A DNA stretch of 64,000 nt from assembly GCA_001695595.3 (NCBI GenBank), contig MBPM02000005.1, forward strand, positions 1,302,001-1,366,000, given 5' to 3'. The stretch is from Plasmopara viticola (Eukaryota; Oomycota; Peronosporomycetes; Peronosporales; Peronosporaceae). The stretch's first letter is position 1; every line of letters begins with the position of its first letter. This document shows, one piece after another, positions 12,206 to 23,000 of this stretch. The position numbers and the translations under genes were made by a program. The notes under the pieces were generated by a model that did not search any database, was not told the DNA's origin, and saw nothing but the letters and a program-made list of their open reading frames with translations.

Positions 12206-13890
12206 TCAGTGGTTGTTTTCGCTCGCTACATTGCGATTCACACATGCATTGTTTAATTTAGGCGAGCTCAGACACCTTCTAATATTGCTGACTATTAAAT
12301 GCACGATGTAGTCGGGGGGGGTCAGAAAAAATGCTGAGACTAGGGCTACCCAAGAGAAGCAAAATGTCTTAATAGAAATGTCGGAAAGGGGGGAGGTATT
12401 GTTGATACTAGCTCCCACTTCTGTAAGTGTGAGTCTGGTGCTCACACACCATATAGAATTTTGCTCTAATCGGGCCTCTCGCGGTTCTGGAAAGACCTTT
12501 ATTGTACACCCCCGACCTTTCCGGGACGATGTCAATGCACCTAGCATTTTATGTAAAACGTCCTGGGAAGCGTTAAAATACTCCGGACTCCTTTTCCATA
12601 TAAGTCCTGCGATTAGTTGAATAACCACCTCCATATTTATCGTTAGGGTGAGGGGTACCCATAAAGCTTTGCACTTTGAGCTATCAAGAAAAATGATCAA
12701 GTTTTCGACTTCATTTGGCCAATTCGCACTTAAAGCAGCTTCGGTCAATTCTATTGTGAGCCTGATGGGTCGCATAGTGTAAGCAATTTTCTACTTCTTA
12801 GTTTTTAGGGCTGCCACTCAAAAGAAATGGTGCTGGCGCTCAGGTCCGTCTTCATGAGCAATCTTCTTTGGTCTCGCGAGAGCTGCTACTTCTTATCAAG
12901 AGAACATATAATTGATTTCCGACTGCCAAAGCAAGATCTGTTACGTGGAGTGCATGGCGAAGCAGAGACACTTTCATACTTTATGTCCCGAAGATATGAC
13001 TTATAGCTCGTGAAAGCCTTCGACTGGCTACATCTAGGCCGCACGTTGAGTGAGAGTATTATCACCGAAATCACTACTATTTTTAAATTAGGAGGGAACC
13101 TGCTTCACGAAATGTTGGACTTCAGTGAGAGTCAATCGAAAACACAACCACTTTTAAACGAATGACTCATCGTTTATAAGCTTAGTGTGCAATTTACTCA
13201 TTTATTGGATCAGAGACCGCTCATATAACGGCGTCGGCATAATGCTAAGCTAGGCACTAGAAGGTTATAATTTGAGGATAGGAATACATTTGCATGACCT
13301 CAAATAGCACGCTTTGTCTTCCTTTACGTGCGCAGTAGCCCATTTTTTTCTTGGAGCCTCTTATGTCGCCAAGTAATAACCTAAATGGGCCTTTGTTGCA
13401 ATGCTCAGCGCACATACAGCCGCCGTGAGGTCACACTGGAGCAATGGCTAGGTTTCTATTATTTACTTCACACCAAGACTAGCCTCTTAGAAGCTCTCTA
13501 GGTGCACGAGTGTATCGCTTGACGCTTTGGCCTAGTAATGTATTTTTAGAATTTAATTTTTCTACAGATCTTTTGATCAGAAGGTGACCAAACCTTTCAT
13601 GGAACAATTGCTCACATCGGTGCTTGACGGTGAACGAGTTGCAAAGCCTCTTGCTCACTTCGCGTGTGACTTTGGTCCCTCGAGTTGTCGCCATTTTTCT
13701 TCACCCGATTTTGGAGACGTCATCAAAAAAGACAACTCAAATTGAGTCCTGGCTCTTATGAGATACCATGAGGTTCTTGGCAAAGGAAATCGCGTGGCCG
13801 TGCGACATGCCTCAATTCTTTTGTTGCTGAACAAGCTATTTTGACATGAGTATCCTGGCTTGAGAAATTTTGCGGCCTTATTGGCCAAAA
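12206..13890 (-). mobile_element. Possible decayed Ty1/copia-type retrotransposon fragment
   Basis: Read on the minus strand, three degenerate marks appear in the expected order. Near 13580-13600 is HERFGHLLIKRSVEKL, like the copia GAG-pre-integrase motif. Near 13384-13411, in a shifted frame, is CAEHCNKGPFR, like the following zinc knuckle. Near 12700 is ALSANWPNEVEN, like the segment just before the reverse transcriptase core. A 189-codon open frame (12206-12775) covers the last mark but its remainder does not resemble reverse transcriptase. No LTRs were found and frames are broken. This is a suggestion from weak motifs and not a firm identification. Confidence 0.3.
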
Positions 13891-14603
13891 TCAGGCGATT
13901 GAAGTCAGGTGGCGCTTCTTATCGTCTTTAAAGCACGAAGTTGGAGTTGTCTAGGCTAGAGAAATCGGAAGACACGCCTTCGCCACTAGGACACATTAGT
14001 GCCCCTTTCAAATTTTTTTTTGCCCACGCGACTATGTGCTGGACAAAGCATTTTCGGCTCAACGCTATCGGCGTAGGAGAATTTGTTGCAAGCTCAGCCT
14101 TTGCTACAGGCGCAGTCTAAGACACAAAGGAAAAATTCAGTGTCACGGCACCATTCAGTACCGTAACGACAACCATCAAGGTAAAGTTGGTCATCCTTGA
14201 TAAAGCTGGCCGTCGGCAGCCTCATTTGCGGTCCATTTGGTCATCGTTTTACCGAACGAACCTTCGTATAAAAGTCAAAAAAGTAAAAAATTATACTCAT
14301 AACATGTAATTCAAGTCTTAGAGGGGTGTATGAGATGGACTAGTGAATAATGACGAGCTTCAATATCATAAGCTGGCTTCCCAGTAATAGTAGAGAACAA
14401 TGACCCCTGATGAGGTACTTGGGAAAGATTGCTGAAGCAACAAAAGAATGTATAGGACGATCATTTGATTGGCTGAGTTCCGATAACGGCTTGTGGATTG
14501 GACGAAAATTAGACAGTTTGCTTGAGCCATTCAATTGCTAGCAGCAAAGCCGCTTTTCACTTTCCAAAGTCGATTTCTCTTCGGTTAATCTCATAGGGCT
14601 GAG
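13891..14603. other. Intergenic region upstream of eL43
   Basis: No gene supported. The last 40 bases before the start codon are pyrimidine-rich (14560-14590), compatible with the transcription start of a ribosomal protein gene. Confidence 0.4.
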
Positions 14604-15108
14604 ATGGTAGGTCTGCATCTTGATTGCATCAAGTCGCGCTAACTGCACTCGCTATCCTCGCATTCCATTCGTCAGTCATGTAAGCTGTGGGCTCCACCCT
14701 TGACTGGCACTATGGCGACGTAAAGCTATCTTTACATACAGCAGACAGGAATTGCGGGGTGATTGGGAGCTGTTCAGCTGCACGCGTATACGAACTAGGC
14801 TAACGATGTCGTTGTGGCTCTAGGGCAAGCGCACGAAAAAAGTCGGTATTTGTGGCAAGTACGGCACGCGATATGGTTCGTCGCTCCGTAAAGTAGTCAA
14901 AAAGATTGAAATTTCGCAGCACGCCAAGTACAATTGCGTCTTTTGCGGCAAGGATTCAGTCAAGCGTACTGTAACGGGCGTCTGGCAGTGCCGCTCATGC
15001 TTCAAGACCATTGCCGGTGGAGCTTATTTGCTCAACACGGCGTCAGCTGCTACAGTGCGCTCGACATTGGCTCGTCTTCGCAAGGTCCGTGACGAATCCT
15101 CGGCTTAG
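14604..15108 (+). CDS. RPL37A: 60S ribosomal protein eL43 (L37a)
   Basis: Exon 2 (14824-15108) encodes 94 residues that match eL43 almost end to end: [18 protein letters not shown] at the start, the [11 protein letters not shown] segment, and a C4 zinc site at C39/C42 and C57/C60, ending in a short acidic/Ser tail. The second exon has no start codon of its own. A consensus 5-prime site lies directly after an ATG at 14604-14606 (ATG|GTAGGT), and the acceptor CTCTAG at 14818-14823 is preceded by a CTAAC branch-like sequence. Exon 1 is therefore just the initiator codon, giving M-G-K-R-T-K-K and 95 residues in total. The protein binds 28S rRNA in the large subunit. The gene is easy to miss because the exon 2 frame lacks an initiator. 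Confidence 0.93.
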
Positions 15109-15424
15109 ATTCGCCACTACCGTGTGTATCAGTGAAGTTAACGCCATGAAGAGATGCAGCCTGCTTACGACGAGGAAGAAGACAGAAGAGGCTTTGTTTT
15201 AGTAATGAAGCCAATCAAAGATGTCTTGCCCGCCATTTTAAAGTATCCTTAAGCTTTTTTCAGCACTACAGACGCGATAATGGTATGTTTGCTATAAGTC
15301 ATTTATACACAAAGTTGCCGACCAATGCCAGCGTCTAGCAATAACGTCTATTGCACTAATCTTCTTTGCACTTTCCTTCGAATCTCTATCAAGAAAACCA
15401 ATGCTTCGGCGCCACTCATCGAGT

Positions 15425-16825
15425 TTAAACAACCGTCCGAAGAAAGATCGTTTCCTTAATTTTCTCAAGTTCACGCGTAACCACCTTGGCGTGAAACTTC
15501 TCGACCTCTAACGCGATGTAACCATGACGGGTATCCGACTGGAGGTACTGCGAGGTTACGTTGATGCCGTAATCCGACAAAACAGAGTGGATCTTGCCAA
15601 GTACACCAGGAACGTTCTGATGCATGTGTAGAATGCGCATAGAATTCTTGCGAATTGGCAACATGTCGATCTCTGGCGTGTTTGTTGACGTGGTCGTCGA
15701 GCCGTCGTTAATGTACCGCACTAGCTTGGTTGCGACTTCCACGGCAATGTTGCCTTGGGCCTCTTCAGTACTGCCACCAATATGAGGCGTTAGGATGACA
15801 TTCGGGAGACCTTGCAACGGCGTGTCAAAAGGCTCGCCATTTTTAGCAGGCTCTTTTGGAAAAACATCGACTGCCATGCCGGCAATCTTGCCACTTTCAA
15901 TGGCTTCTTTAGCCGCAAGAATGTCAATAACTGAACCTCGAGCATTATTGACCAAAAGCGCACCGTCTTTCATTCGAGCAATCGTATCCCGGTTAATCAT
16001 GTTTTGGGTACTTGATGTAGCGGGTACGTGAAGGGTTACAGCGTCGGCCGTACTTAACAAGTCCTCAAGCGTATCCACCTGTGTAGCATTCCCGAGTGGT
16101 AAACATTTCACCGGGTCGAAAAAGATCACCTTCATACCGAGCAATTCGGCTAACACCGACACTTGGGACCCAATGCGTCCGTACCCAACAATCCCGAGTG
16201 TTGTGCCACGCACTTCATGCGCTCCAGTGGCCGATTTTGTCCAAATGCCTTGATGTAATTCGGTCGAGCGCAAAAAGAGCTTGCGATGCAGTGCAATGAT
16301 CTCACTCAACGTCTTTTCGGCTACCGAGCGCGTATTTGAAAATGGCGCGTTAAAGACAGGAATGCCTTTGGCAGCAGCAAAAGGTAAAGCAACTTGATTC
16401 GTACCAATACAAAAGCACCCAATGGCCCAGAGACGATGGTCGTGCCAGCCAACAGTGCTAAAAAAGTCTGGGTCTAGCTGTGTCTTGGAGCGAATACCCA
16501 AGATGTGCGCGTCGCCGCCAATTCGTGCGAGCTCTTCACCAGACATTGCAGGCTTGTGCGTTTCTACCGAGTACCCTTCACGCTCAAACACTTCCTTGGC
16601 GCGAGGGTGGATATTCTCAAGCAGTACCACCTTGATTTTGTTGAGCGGATACGTTACGGGACGAAGAAGGTAGGGGTCGTGTGCCTTCTCTTCATCGCGC
16701 TTTAGATGCGTCGATGCATCAGGCGTCAGTACCGCCTCTAATGTGGTAGTAGTGGCTTGAATGCTGGCAAAGCGGCGAAATGTCGCGGTCGGGATGCGAC
16801 GAGAACAAAACACAGACGCCAGCAT
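15425..16825 (-). CDS. PHGDH: D-3-phosphoglycerate dehydrogenase (ACT-domain type)
   Basis: This intronless 466-residue protein catalyses the first step of the phosphorylated serine pathway, 3-phosphoglycerate plus NAD+ to 3-phosphohydroxypyruvate. It shows the D-isomer-specific hydroxyacid dehydrogenase fold: the family signature AIGCFCIGTNQV (about 134-145), the nucleotide loop G214-x-G216-x2-G219, and the catalytic set R296 (NNARGS), E325 and H348 (TPHIGGS). Residues about 395-466 form an ACT regulatory domain, as in bacterial SerA and yeast Ser3/Ser33, where serine inhibits. The N-terminal 60 residues exceed the bacterial enzyme and begin with an Arg/Ser/Ala-rich, acid-free segment typical of a mitochondrial presequence, so a mitochondrial location is inferred. 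It is transcribed divergently from the WW-PDZ gene across a 286-bp spacer containing three short repeats. Confidence 0.95.
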   Translation of the reverse strand: MLASVFCSRRIPTATFRRFASIQATTTTLEAVLTPDASTHLKRDEEKAHDPYLLRPVTYPLNKIKVVLLENIHPRAKEVFEREGYSVETHKPAMSGEELARIGGDAHILGIRSKTQLDPDFFSTVGWHDHRLWAIGCFCIGTNQVALPFAAAKGIPVFNAPFSNTRSVAEKTLSEIIALHRKLFLRSTELHQGIWTKSATGAHEVRGTTLGIVGYGRIGSQVSVLAELLGMKVIFFDPVKCLPLGNATQVDTLEDLLSTADAVTLHVPATSSTQNMINRDTIARMKDGALLVNNARGSVIDILAAKEAIESGKIAGMAVDVFPKEPAKNGEPFDTPLQGLPNVILTPHIGGSTEEAQGNIAVEVATKLVRYINDGSTTTSTNTPEIDMLPIRKNSMRILHMHQNVPGVLGKIHSVLSDYGINVTSQYLQSDTRHGYIALEVEKFHAKVVTRELEKIKETIFLRTVV

Positions 16826-16852
16826 TGTGGTGGTGAACGCCAGCGACCATTA

Positions 16853-16960
16853 CTGGTCCTCCTGCACATTGGTGTAAAGAACACTAGAATTGGTCTTCCT
16901 CATTTCGGTGTAGAAAACACTAATTGGTCCTCCCCACTTTGGTGTAAAAAACACTCGAAT
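16853..16960. repeat. Three imperfect ~35-bp tandem repeats in a divergent promoter
   Basis: Three units start near 16853, 16889 and 16922. Each consists of TTGGTCYTCC, a short variable piece, then GGTGTARAAAACACT or a close variant. They lie between the starts of two divergent genes (16825 and 17112), so they may hold repeated regulator sites, or they may simply be a minisatellite. Confidence 0.85.
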
Positions 16961-17111
16961 ATGGCTATGAATAAATCAGTGCGCCTGACGCACCGTGCTC
17001 TTAAATATAATGATACTTTTGTGCTAAAAATACTACTCTGCTTTGATTGGCTCTATGTGGACCACATGACACCTCGGTGGGTGTTCAAGAAATCAGTTTG
17101 TAATTATCCCA

Positions 17112-19397
17112 ATGGACCGCTCGGTGACGTCTGCGCCTCAGCCTCAAGGGCCTCCGATCTACCCCGCCACGGTCTCCCCACTATCTGCTTCTTGCTCGGA
17201 TGTTCCAATGCGTACCAAACTATCGATCATTCCATTCTCCGCCATTCAGAGCGTCAACGAATCAGAAGAGTACGTAGACCACAAAGAGACCGAGTCTGCG
17301 ATCGCATCGAATGCGACTGCGTCAATTATGCCCGTAAGTGATGTGCTTTCTGAGCAGCAATTGATTGCTCGAGGCAGATTTCTTTTGCAGGCATATCAGA
17401 GCCAGAAGAAGCAGTGGCTAGCAAGTGAAAAGGATGCGACTCATCGATCGTCCCAAGGTCAGAGTCACGAATCGACTATTAATATTTTCGAGCCACCAAT
17501 TACTTCAAATGGAGAGTCTTCTGTCACAGAGCTTCTGTCACCCACAGAACGAGCAGTTGCTCACCTCAATCATACCGAAGCCCCTTCCATTGATACGAAA
17601 TCGTCACCAGTTTCGAGCACTGTTTTACCCAACAGCGTACCAAGTACTTTGAGTACTTTTAGCATCGGACCTTTGCCTGCATCGGAATTAAAAGTGAACG
17701 ATCCGTTCTCAGGCAATCGAAGTGAAAAAGAATGGACGAATTTTATCAATCTGTTGAAGAAAAATGGACGCACGATGGAAGATTTGGACGCCCAGCTTGC
17801 TCGGCTATGGAGCGAGTTGATCGCGGTTGATACGAATGGACAAGGACCGCAGAGAGCGGATGATGGTTGGAGCGATGCAGTGACGCAATTGTTTCAGCAG
17901 AAACGAGAGGCCGTGGTTGCACTTTCAAAGCTTGCCGAGGTGCTGGGGTCACGCGTGTTTTTGACGGGAAAAATGGCCGATGATGCCGTACAATTTGTGA
18001 GTAATCAATTGAGACTGGAACTCGAGGCAGCTGAAATTCTTGTCGGCAAGGTGCAGACTGTAAAGGGTGCATGCAAGTTGAAAAACTTGAAAAGGGAACC
18101 GATTGAAGTGGATGAGTTGAACAAACAGTTGCAAGCTAGTCGAGATGCTATTGCAGAGTTACAAGACCAATTAGACCGACAAAAGGAAGATGCAACGGTC
18201 AAACAGACTCAGTTGCAACGCGCTTTAGAGATCAAGTCCAGCGAAGTGGACACACTGTGCAGGGACATTGATCTTCCGCTAGAGTTTGAACAAACAACAA
18301 CATCCGAAGGTGTTGCGTGCTATCGTCTGAAAGGAAGTGATGGTGAGTTGAAGCTGGAAGATCCTCGCGTTTCGATTGCGATCCAACAGCGTGCAGCGGC
18401 AAAGAAAGACTTGATACCCCGAGCCTCCAATTGCCCGCTTCGTCCACGTGGAGTGAGTGCACTGGCACGGGAGCACGCAGCTTTAGATACTGCATTTCGT
18501 CGCTCCAACTCCACGCCACACATCTCGCACAATAGCTTTGTTATCGAAGATATTCACGTTCCACCTGATGATGGTCGAAAACATGTAATTGACGATTTTT
18601 CGACACCTTTGCCTGCTGGGTGGGAAATGCGCGTGACGGCTTCCGGTGCCGTGTTTTTCTTGAACAAGTACACAACTACCACCACATGGACCGACCCGCG
18701 TCTGCTTGAACCAGCTTCGTCAACTTCCGTAGCTCAAGGCTCGACTTTACAGAAGCCACTTGCTCGTAACTCGAGTGCTACGACATTCAAGTCGCGATTA
18801 TCGAGAGCCAACTCTTCTGCTGTGCCAATAGATTCTTGTCAGTCTGGAACGGAACCAGCGGAAGATGTTGTCGAGTACTTTGACGTGGTGTTTGAAGAAG
18901 GTGGTTCCATTGGCATCCACTTTCAAGCCAATGTGCCTGATGCTGGAGCCGTAGTTCGGAGTTTACTCCCCGACATGGCAGCTGCTCGAAAACAAGTGCT
19001 GAAACCTTTTGATGAACTCGTGGCGGTGAACGGAACGGCCGTGACTTCCGCTCCGTTTCGACACGTAATGCTGTTGCTTCAAGGAGGTTTGCGACCGCTC
19101 ACGCTCTCTTTCAAGCGAACTGACAAGTCCTCCGAGCGCGTCGTGTCTCCTTCAGCACCCGTTTTGATGACGTCGAGCGGGCCAACTGTCAATTCTTTGT
19201 CCAATTTGCATTTGGACGAAGAAGTTTTAATGGATGAAGAGATTGTCGTCGATTTAGAGCAACTTCGGGTTCCTGTGACCCCCTCCTCGGTCACACGTAG
19301 CGAGGAAGATATGGGTATGGCGGATGTCATTATTTCGAATATTTTTTCACTTTTTTGGAAACCTCCTGAGCAGTCAAGTGTGGTTAATAGGATTTAA
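17112..19397 (+). CDS. WW- and PDZ-domain scaffold protein with coiled coil
   Basis: A 761-residue open frame, apparently intronless. The first 230 residues are Ser/Thr/Pro-rich and likely disordered. Residues about 335-380 form a Gln/Glu/Leu coiled coil (for example LQASRDAIAELQDQLDRQ). A WW domain lies near 494-530: PLPAGWEMR, a central FFLNK strand, and the closing TWTDPR, with both signature Trp residues. A PDZ domain lies near 588-675, with GSIGIHFQ in place of the usual carboxylate-binding loop and the FDELVAVNG strand. WW domains bind proline-rich ligands and PDZ domains bind C-terminal tails, so an adaptor role is inferred; partners are unknown. The C-terminus is acidic. The ATG at 17112 is the first in frame. 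Confidence 0.9.
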   Translation: MDRSVTSAPQPQGPPIYPATVSPLSASCSDVPMRTKLSIIPFSAIQSVNESEEYVDHKETESAIASNATASIMPVSDVLSEQQLIARGRFLLQAYQSQKKQWLASEKDATHRSSQGQSHESTINIFEPPITSNGESSVTELLSPTERAVAHLNHTEAPSIDTKSSPVSSTVLPNSVPSTLSTFSIGPLPASELKVNDPFSGNRSEKEWTNFINLLKKNGRTMEDLDAQLARLWSELIAVDTNGQGPQRADDGWSDAVTQLFQQKREAVVALSKLAEVLGSRVFLTGKMADDAVQFVSNQLRLELEAAEILVGKVQTVKGACKLKNLKREPIEVDELNKQLQASRDAIAELQDQLDRQKEDATVKQTQLQRALEIKSSEVDTLCRDIDLPLEFEQTTTSEGVACYRLKGSDGELKLEDPRVSIAIQQRAAAKKDLIPRASNCPLRPRGVSALAREHAALDTAFRRSNSTPHISHNSFVIEDIHVPPDDGRKHVIDDFSTPLPAGWEMRVTASGAVFFLNKYTTTTTWTDPRLLEPASSTSVAQGSTLQKPLARNSSATTFKSRLSRANSSAVPIDSCQSGTEPAEDVVEYFDVVFEEGGSIGIHFQANVPDAGAVVRSLLPDMAAARKQVLKPFDELVAVNGTAVTSAPFRHVMLLLQGGLRPLTLSFKRTDKSSERVVSPSAPVLMTSSGPTVNSLSNLHLDEEVLMDEEIVVDLEQLRVPVTPSSVTRSEEDMGMADVIISNIFSLFWKPPEQSSVVNRI

Positions 19398-19640
19398 CAA
19401 TGCTGTTTGAGACGGTAAGATTCAGAGACAGGTAAATGTTGTTATTTAAACTTTGAGCGATTATTTAGCGGGATTAAAACACTTTATTGTACTATACAAA
19501 TTTACCTCAATTGCAATAAATTGCAGACGTGCTCGTTCAAATGTACCAGCTTGTGTATAACTTTTATTCTATCACCCATCACCTGAAAGAAAAAATCTCA
19601 CTACGCTACTCTATGTCGCTTTCTCCCCTTTAAAGGAATC

Positions 19641-20890
19641 ATGCACGACCACAAGTACGTGGATGCTTACGACCACGACGTCACAAAACGCAAGGCAGAT
19701 TTTCTTCATAAACTTGCCCAAGTGTATGGTACTCACTCCTCTCAGCACTTCATTTCGTGGTCTGACTAAACGTTTTGGTGCAATCGCACAGCCGAAACTT
19801 GATGCAAGAACTGGGGCATGACGCCGTCGTTCTAAGTCTCGCTGCCAATTTTGCTTGGCTCACAAGTGGAGCTCGCAATTATGTTTTCATGGCTACCGAA
19901 GGCGGCGTAGGATCCATTTACGTGGACGCGACTCGTGTCGCAGTCTTAACGAACGAGGTCGAAGGCCATAAATTGGTGAACGAGGAGATGCGAGGACTCG
20001 AACATTACGTTACACTCGTGCAACATCCATGGCATGCGCAACGCAATCCTCTTGACATGGCCCAAGAGCTCGTTCAGAGTGACAAGGTTGCCGTTGACGC
20101 TCTTGATGCGATCCTCGCTGGTCGTCTTGCTGCGCTACGGTCGACCTTGACACTGTATGAAATGGACGTCTTTCGTGCGCTTGGCAAAGACTGTGGTGAG
20201 CTCGTTGGCGACGTCGCGCGTGCTGTGCGTCCGACCATGACAGAGTGGGACATTGCTGCCCAACTTGCCGCGCAAATGTGGGCCCGTGCCATCACGCCCG
20301 TCGTGATGCTCGTAGCTGCAGACGAGCGGATCGACACGATCCGTCATCCGTTGCCAACGACTAAGCAGGTGAAGAAGAAAGCAATGCTTGCCATCTGTGG
20401 TCAGCGGGCAGGCTTGATTGCCTCCACCACTCGTCTAGTGTACATCACGACAAGGCCAAACGAGGTCATGCCAGACGATCTTGTGCGACGTCACGACGCT
20501 GTCACGTATGTAGACGCTGTACTCATTGCCAACACGAGCACTGCGGGTGTCAAGGCTGGCAAAATGTTCGAGCTGGCACAAGATGCGTATGGTGCCAAGG
20601 GCTACGAGGGTGAGTGGCAATGCCATCACCAAGGAGGTTGTGCTGCATACAAGAGCCGTGAATGGGTAGCAACTCCAACGATTGACCGAGTGACGGGCTT
20701 GAATCAGGCATACGCATGGAATCCGTCCATTGCTGGCACAAAGTCTGAGGATACGGTGCTCTGTTACGCTGGTGTACAGGGTACACCGGTCGTGGAGGTG
20801 ATTACTGCTACTCCAGATTGGCCAATGATTGAGCATACCATTGGTGACGTTACCATTGCCCGCCCCAATATTCTGCACCTTCAGTTTTAA
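19641..20890 (+). CDS. M24 (pita-bread) family protein, Xaa-Pro peptidase-like; two exons
   Basis: Exons 19641-19723 and 19792-20890 join across a 68-nt intron (donor GTATGG) to give 393 residues. An N-terminal creatinase-like domain (ANFAWLTSGARNYVF near 45-60) precedes a C-terminal M24 fold. M24 enzymes such as aminopeptidase P use five metal ligands (D, D, H, E, E). Here the usual paired-Asp segment reads CGQRAGLIASTTRLVY, without either Asp. Later elements survive: H306-H307 in CHHQGG, and NPSIAGTKSED with E347. The same AWNPSIAGTKSEDT signature occurs in a bacterial M24 subgroup. The protein may therefore act with a different metal set, on a non-peptide substrate, or without catalysis. 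The donor choice is set by frame: the nearer GTACTC would bring a stop. Confidence 0.8.
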
Positions 20891-21127
20891 CACGCGTGTT
20901 AAAACCATCAGTTTGTTTATTGGTACCTCATTCGTCATCCGTTCACACAATTCGGCATTGTGAATACATTTTTTATTCTACTTGTGAATTTTATTTAAAT
21001 GATCCTCATTGCAACCGATTATTTAAATGACAGCGTAGGATGCCTATTCTTTTTTGCAAAGCCTTCTCTTCGTATTGGTCTGGTGTCTACTGTCCCCGTT
21101 CAAGGAGTTTGGGCACGTTAAGCCGAA

Positions 21128-23000
21128 TTGGAACAGCATAAAGCTTTCCGAATACCTCGAGAAAGGACCAGGCTTGCTCAGACAGCTTCTTTACGGCCAA
21201 CGAATTCTACTGAGCACTTTCACATGCTAAAGGCTGGCTCTGACAGCCTCCCACTCGAGATTTACAAGGTCGACTCTCCTCGTTGGAGCCGCAGACTCGT
21301 AGTAGTATACGTGGCCCAACTTTAACTTGGTTGGAATAATACGGATTTGCGATATCCGCCACGGACACCGAATTTATCAGACGTTATCCCAGCTGTTCGA
21401 CAAAAGTTGATCGTCAGCGGGGGCAATCTTACTCGACTTCGCAAGGCGTGCGATAGTGTCGTTTTGGGAAGCACTCGACATGGTCCTGTCGCACTATGAA
21501 TTCAGCGACACATTCAGGCGATAAATTTGAGTCCTATCCCCAGGTACTCTGGCATCACTCATGTTTAATGGTCGATCATCAAGTCCGTTCGAACTTGGTG
21601 CGGGAGTTTGACAAGAAAACCCCCTATCTCCAGCGCCAATTGTGCTCTTTATTGAGCCTTTGCTGAATTTGTTGAAGGTACAGCTAAATTAAAATCTGGC
21701 TTATGAAACTCATCTCGCGCTTTGTTTGCCGATTCACGACGTCCAGCGCTCTACCCGAGACCTGGTGGTTTCTTCCTCCGCACAAAGGCGGATTGGGTCT
21801 CACTATATCCGATGTGATGCAAAGCCTACAGCTGCACATGCTATGCAAGGTAAGCATAGCCGGAGACCGCCCCCCCTCAGGAAAAACCATTCACTCCTGG
21901 GCAGTCCCTATTCAACCAATCAGTAGCTTTTTTGGGGGACGAATTTCGATATACGAAACGCACCCGTGACTACCACCCCGAACTACGCGGTCTCCCGACG
22001 GTCTACTCGCTGGGCAGCCTTAAGGGCCTATTGGCACTCTGTGCTATTCACGCCGCATACTCCAAGGACAATCGACTCCAAGTCAAGTTCGACAAGCTTA
22101 CAGCTCCAGAATTCATCAAGGTGGATATCGCCTACAGCTCTCGTGGATAAACAATGGCAAGAATCTCACGACCAAAAGGTTCGATTTTTCTCCTGATCAG
22201 TAACGGTATCCCCCGCCCTATGGATTTATTTCATCACCGGTAACGACAGAGAAACTATCGCAATTTCTGGAAGGTCTCCAACGTACACTTTTGCTCCAAT
22301 TTCTTGGACAAACTGACTGGCTTTTAACTTACTTGCCGAATACGCGATTGGGTTGGCCCAAGCGGTGCAACACCACGCGGTATTCCATGCATACGTATTT
22401 CACACCCATGAAGTAACTCGGATTTGTAACGCGATATCCAGCTACCGAGTTCTTGACTTGCCGCTTCCTCGCCTTGTGATGAAACGAGATTCTGCCTAAT
22501 CAATGTGGAGCCTATACATCAAGATGAGAAAGCACGTTTAACCCGTCTACTCGAACCTACTCTACAAACTTCAACACAACCCTTTATACATTGGCTACCG
22601 ATCTCAGAATCCATAATAAGTTCAGTATTTGTGGTACCACGACTACGGCGAGCTTGAGACCGCTCCGCATCTCTTTTGGCACTGCACATTTGCGGTCAAG
22701 ATTTAAAAAAATTGGCTCGCCACCTTTCAAGAGCTATTCTTGACCAAAATCCAATGGAATACGATACTGTGGTTCAACGTCCAACCTACATATTCGGCCA
22801 AGCCCCAATACGGCTACTGTCTTTTTGTAATTTATCACATAGTGCGGACTAAAATAATGCGCTGCTAGTGGATGACATGCGGTTCATGAATTCCGGCCAA
22901 CAAGATTGACGTTAAAACCCAAATCAGGGCGGTAGTGGCACTTCATGCTGAGCACTACTCCCAAGATCTATTTCTCAAAACGCTTCGCCATTCTGGAAAT
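21128..23000 (+). mobile_element. Decayed non-LTR (LINE-type) retrotransposon, 3-prime part
   Basis: Fragments of a LINE polymerase occur in order across several frames. DSLPLEIYKVDSPRW (about 21240-21285) matches the start of the reverse transcriptase. LPPHKGGLGLTISDV (about 21774-21818) matches the conserved segment after the catalytic core. A zinc-knuckle-like stretch, ELETAPHLFWHC (about 22650-22685), matches the zf-RVT tail with its ET-HLF-C pattern. Many stops and frame changes show that the copy is dead. The left end, the endonuclease domain and any poly-A tail were not found. Confidence 0.7.

Noticed and set aside
12206..12775. 189-codon minus-strand frame as an independent gene
   Set aside because: No domain, no splice partner, and composition like surrounding DNA. 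Only its first part resembles copia, so it is listed within the remnant.
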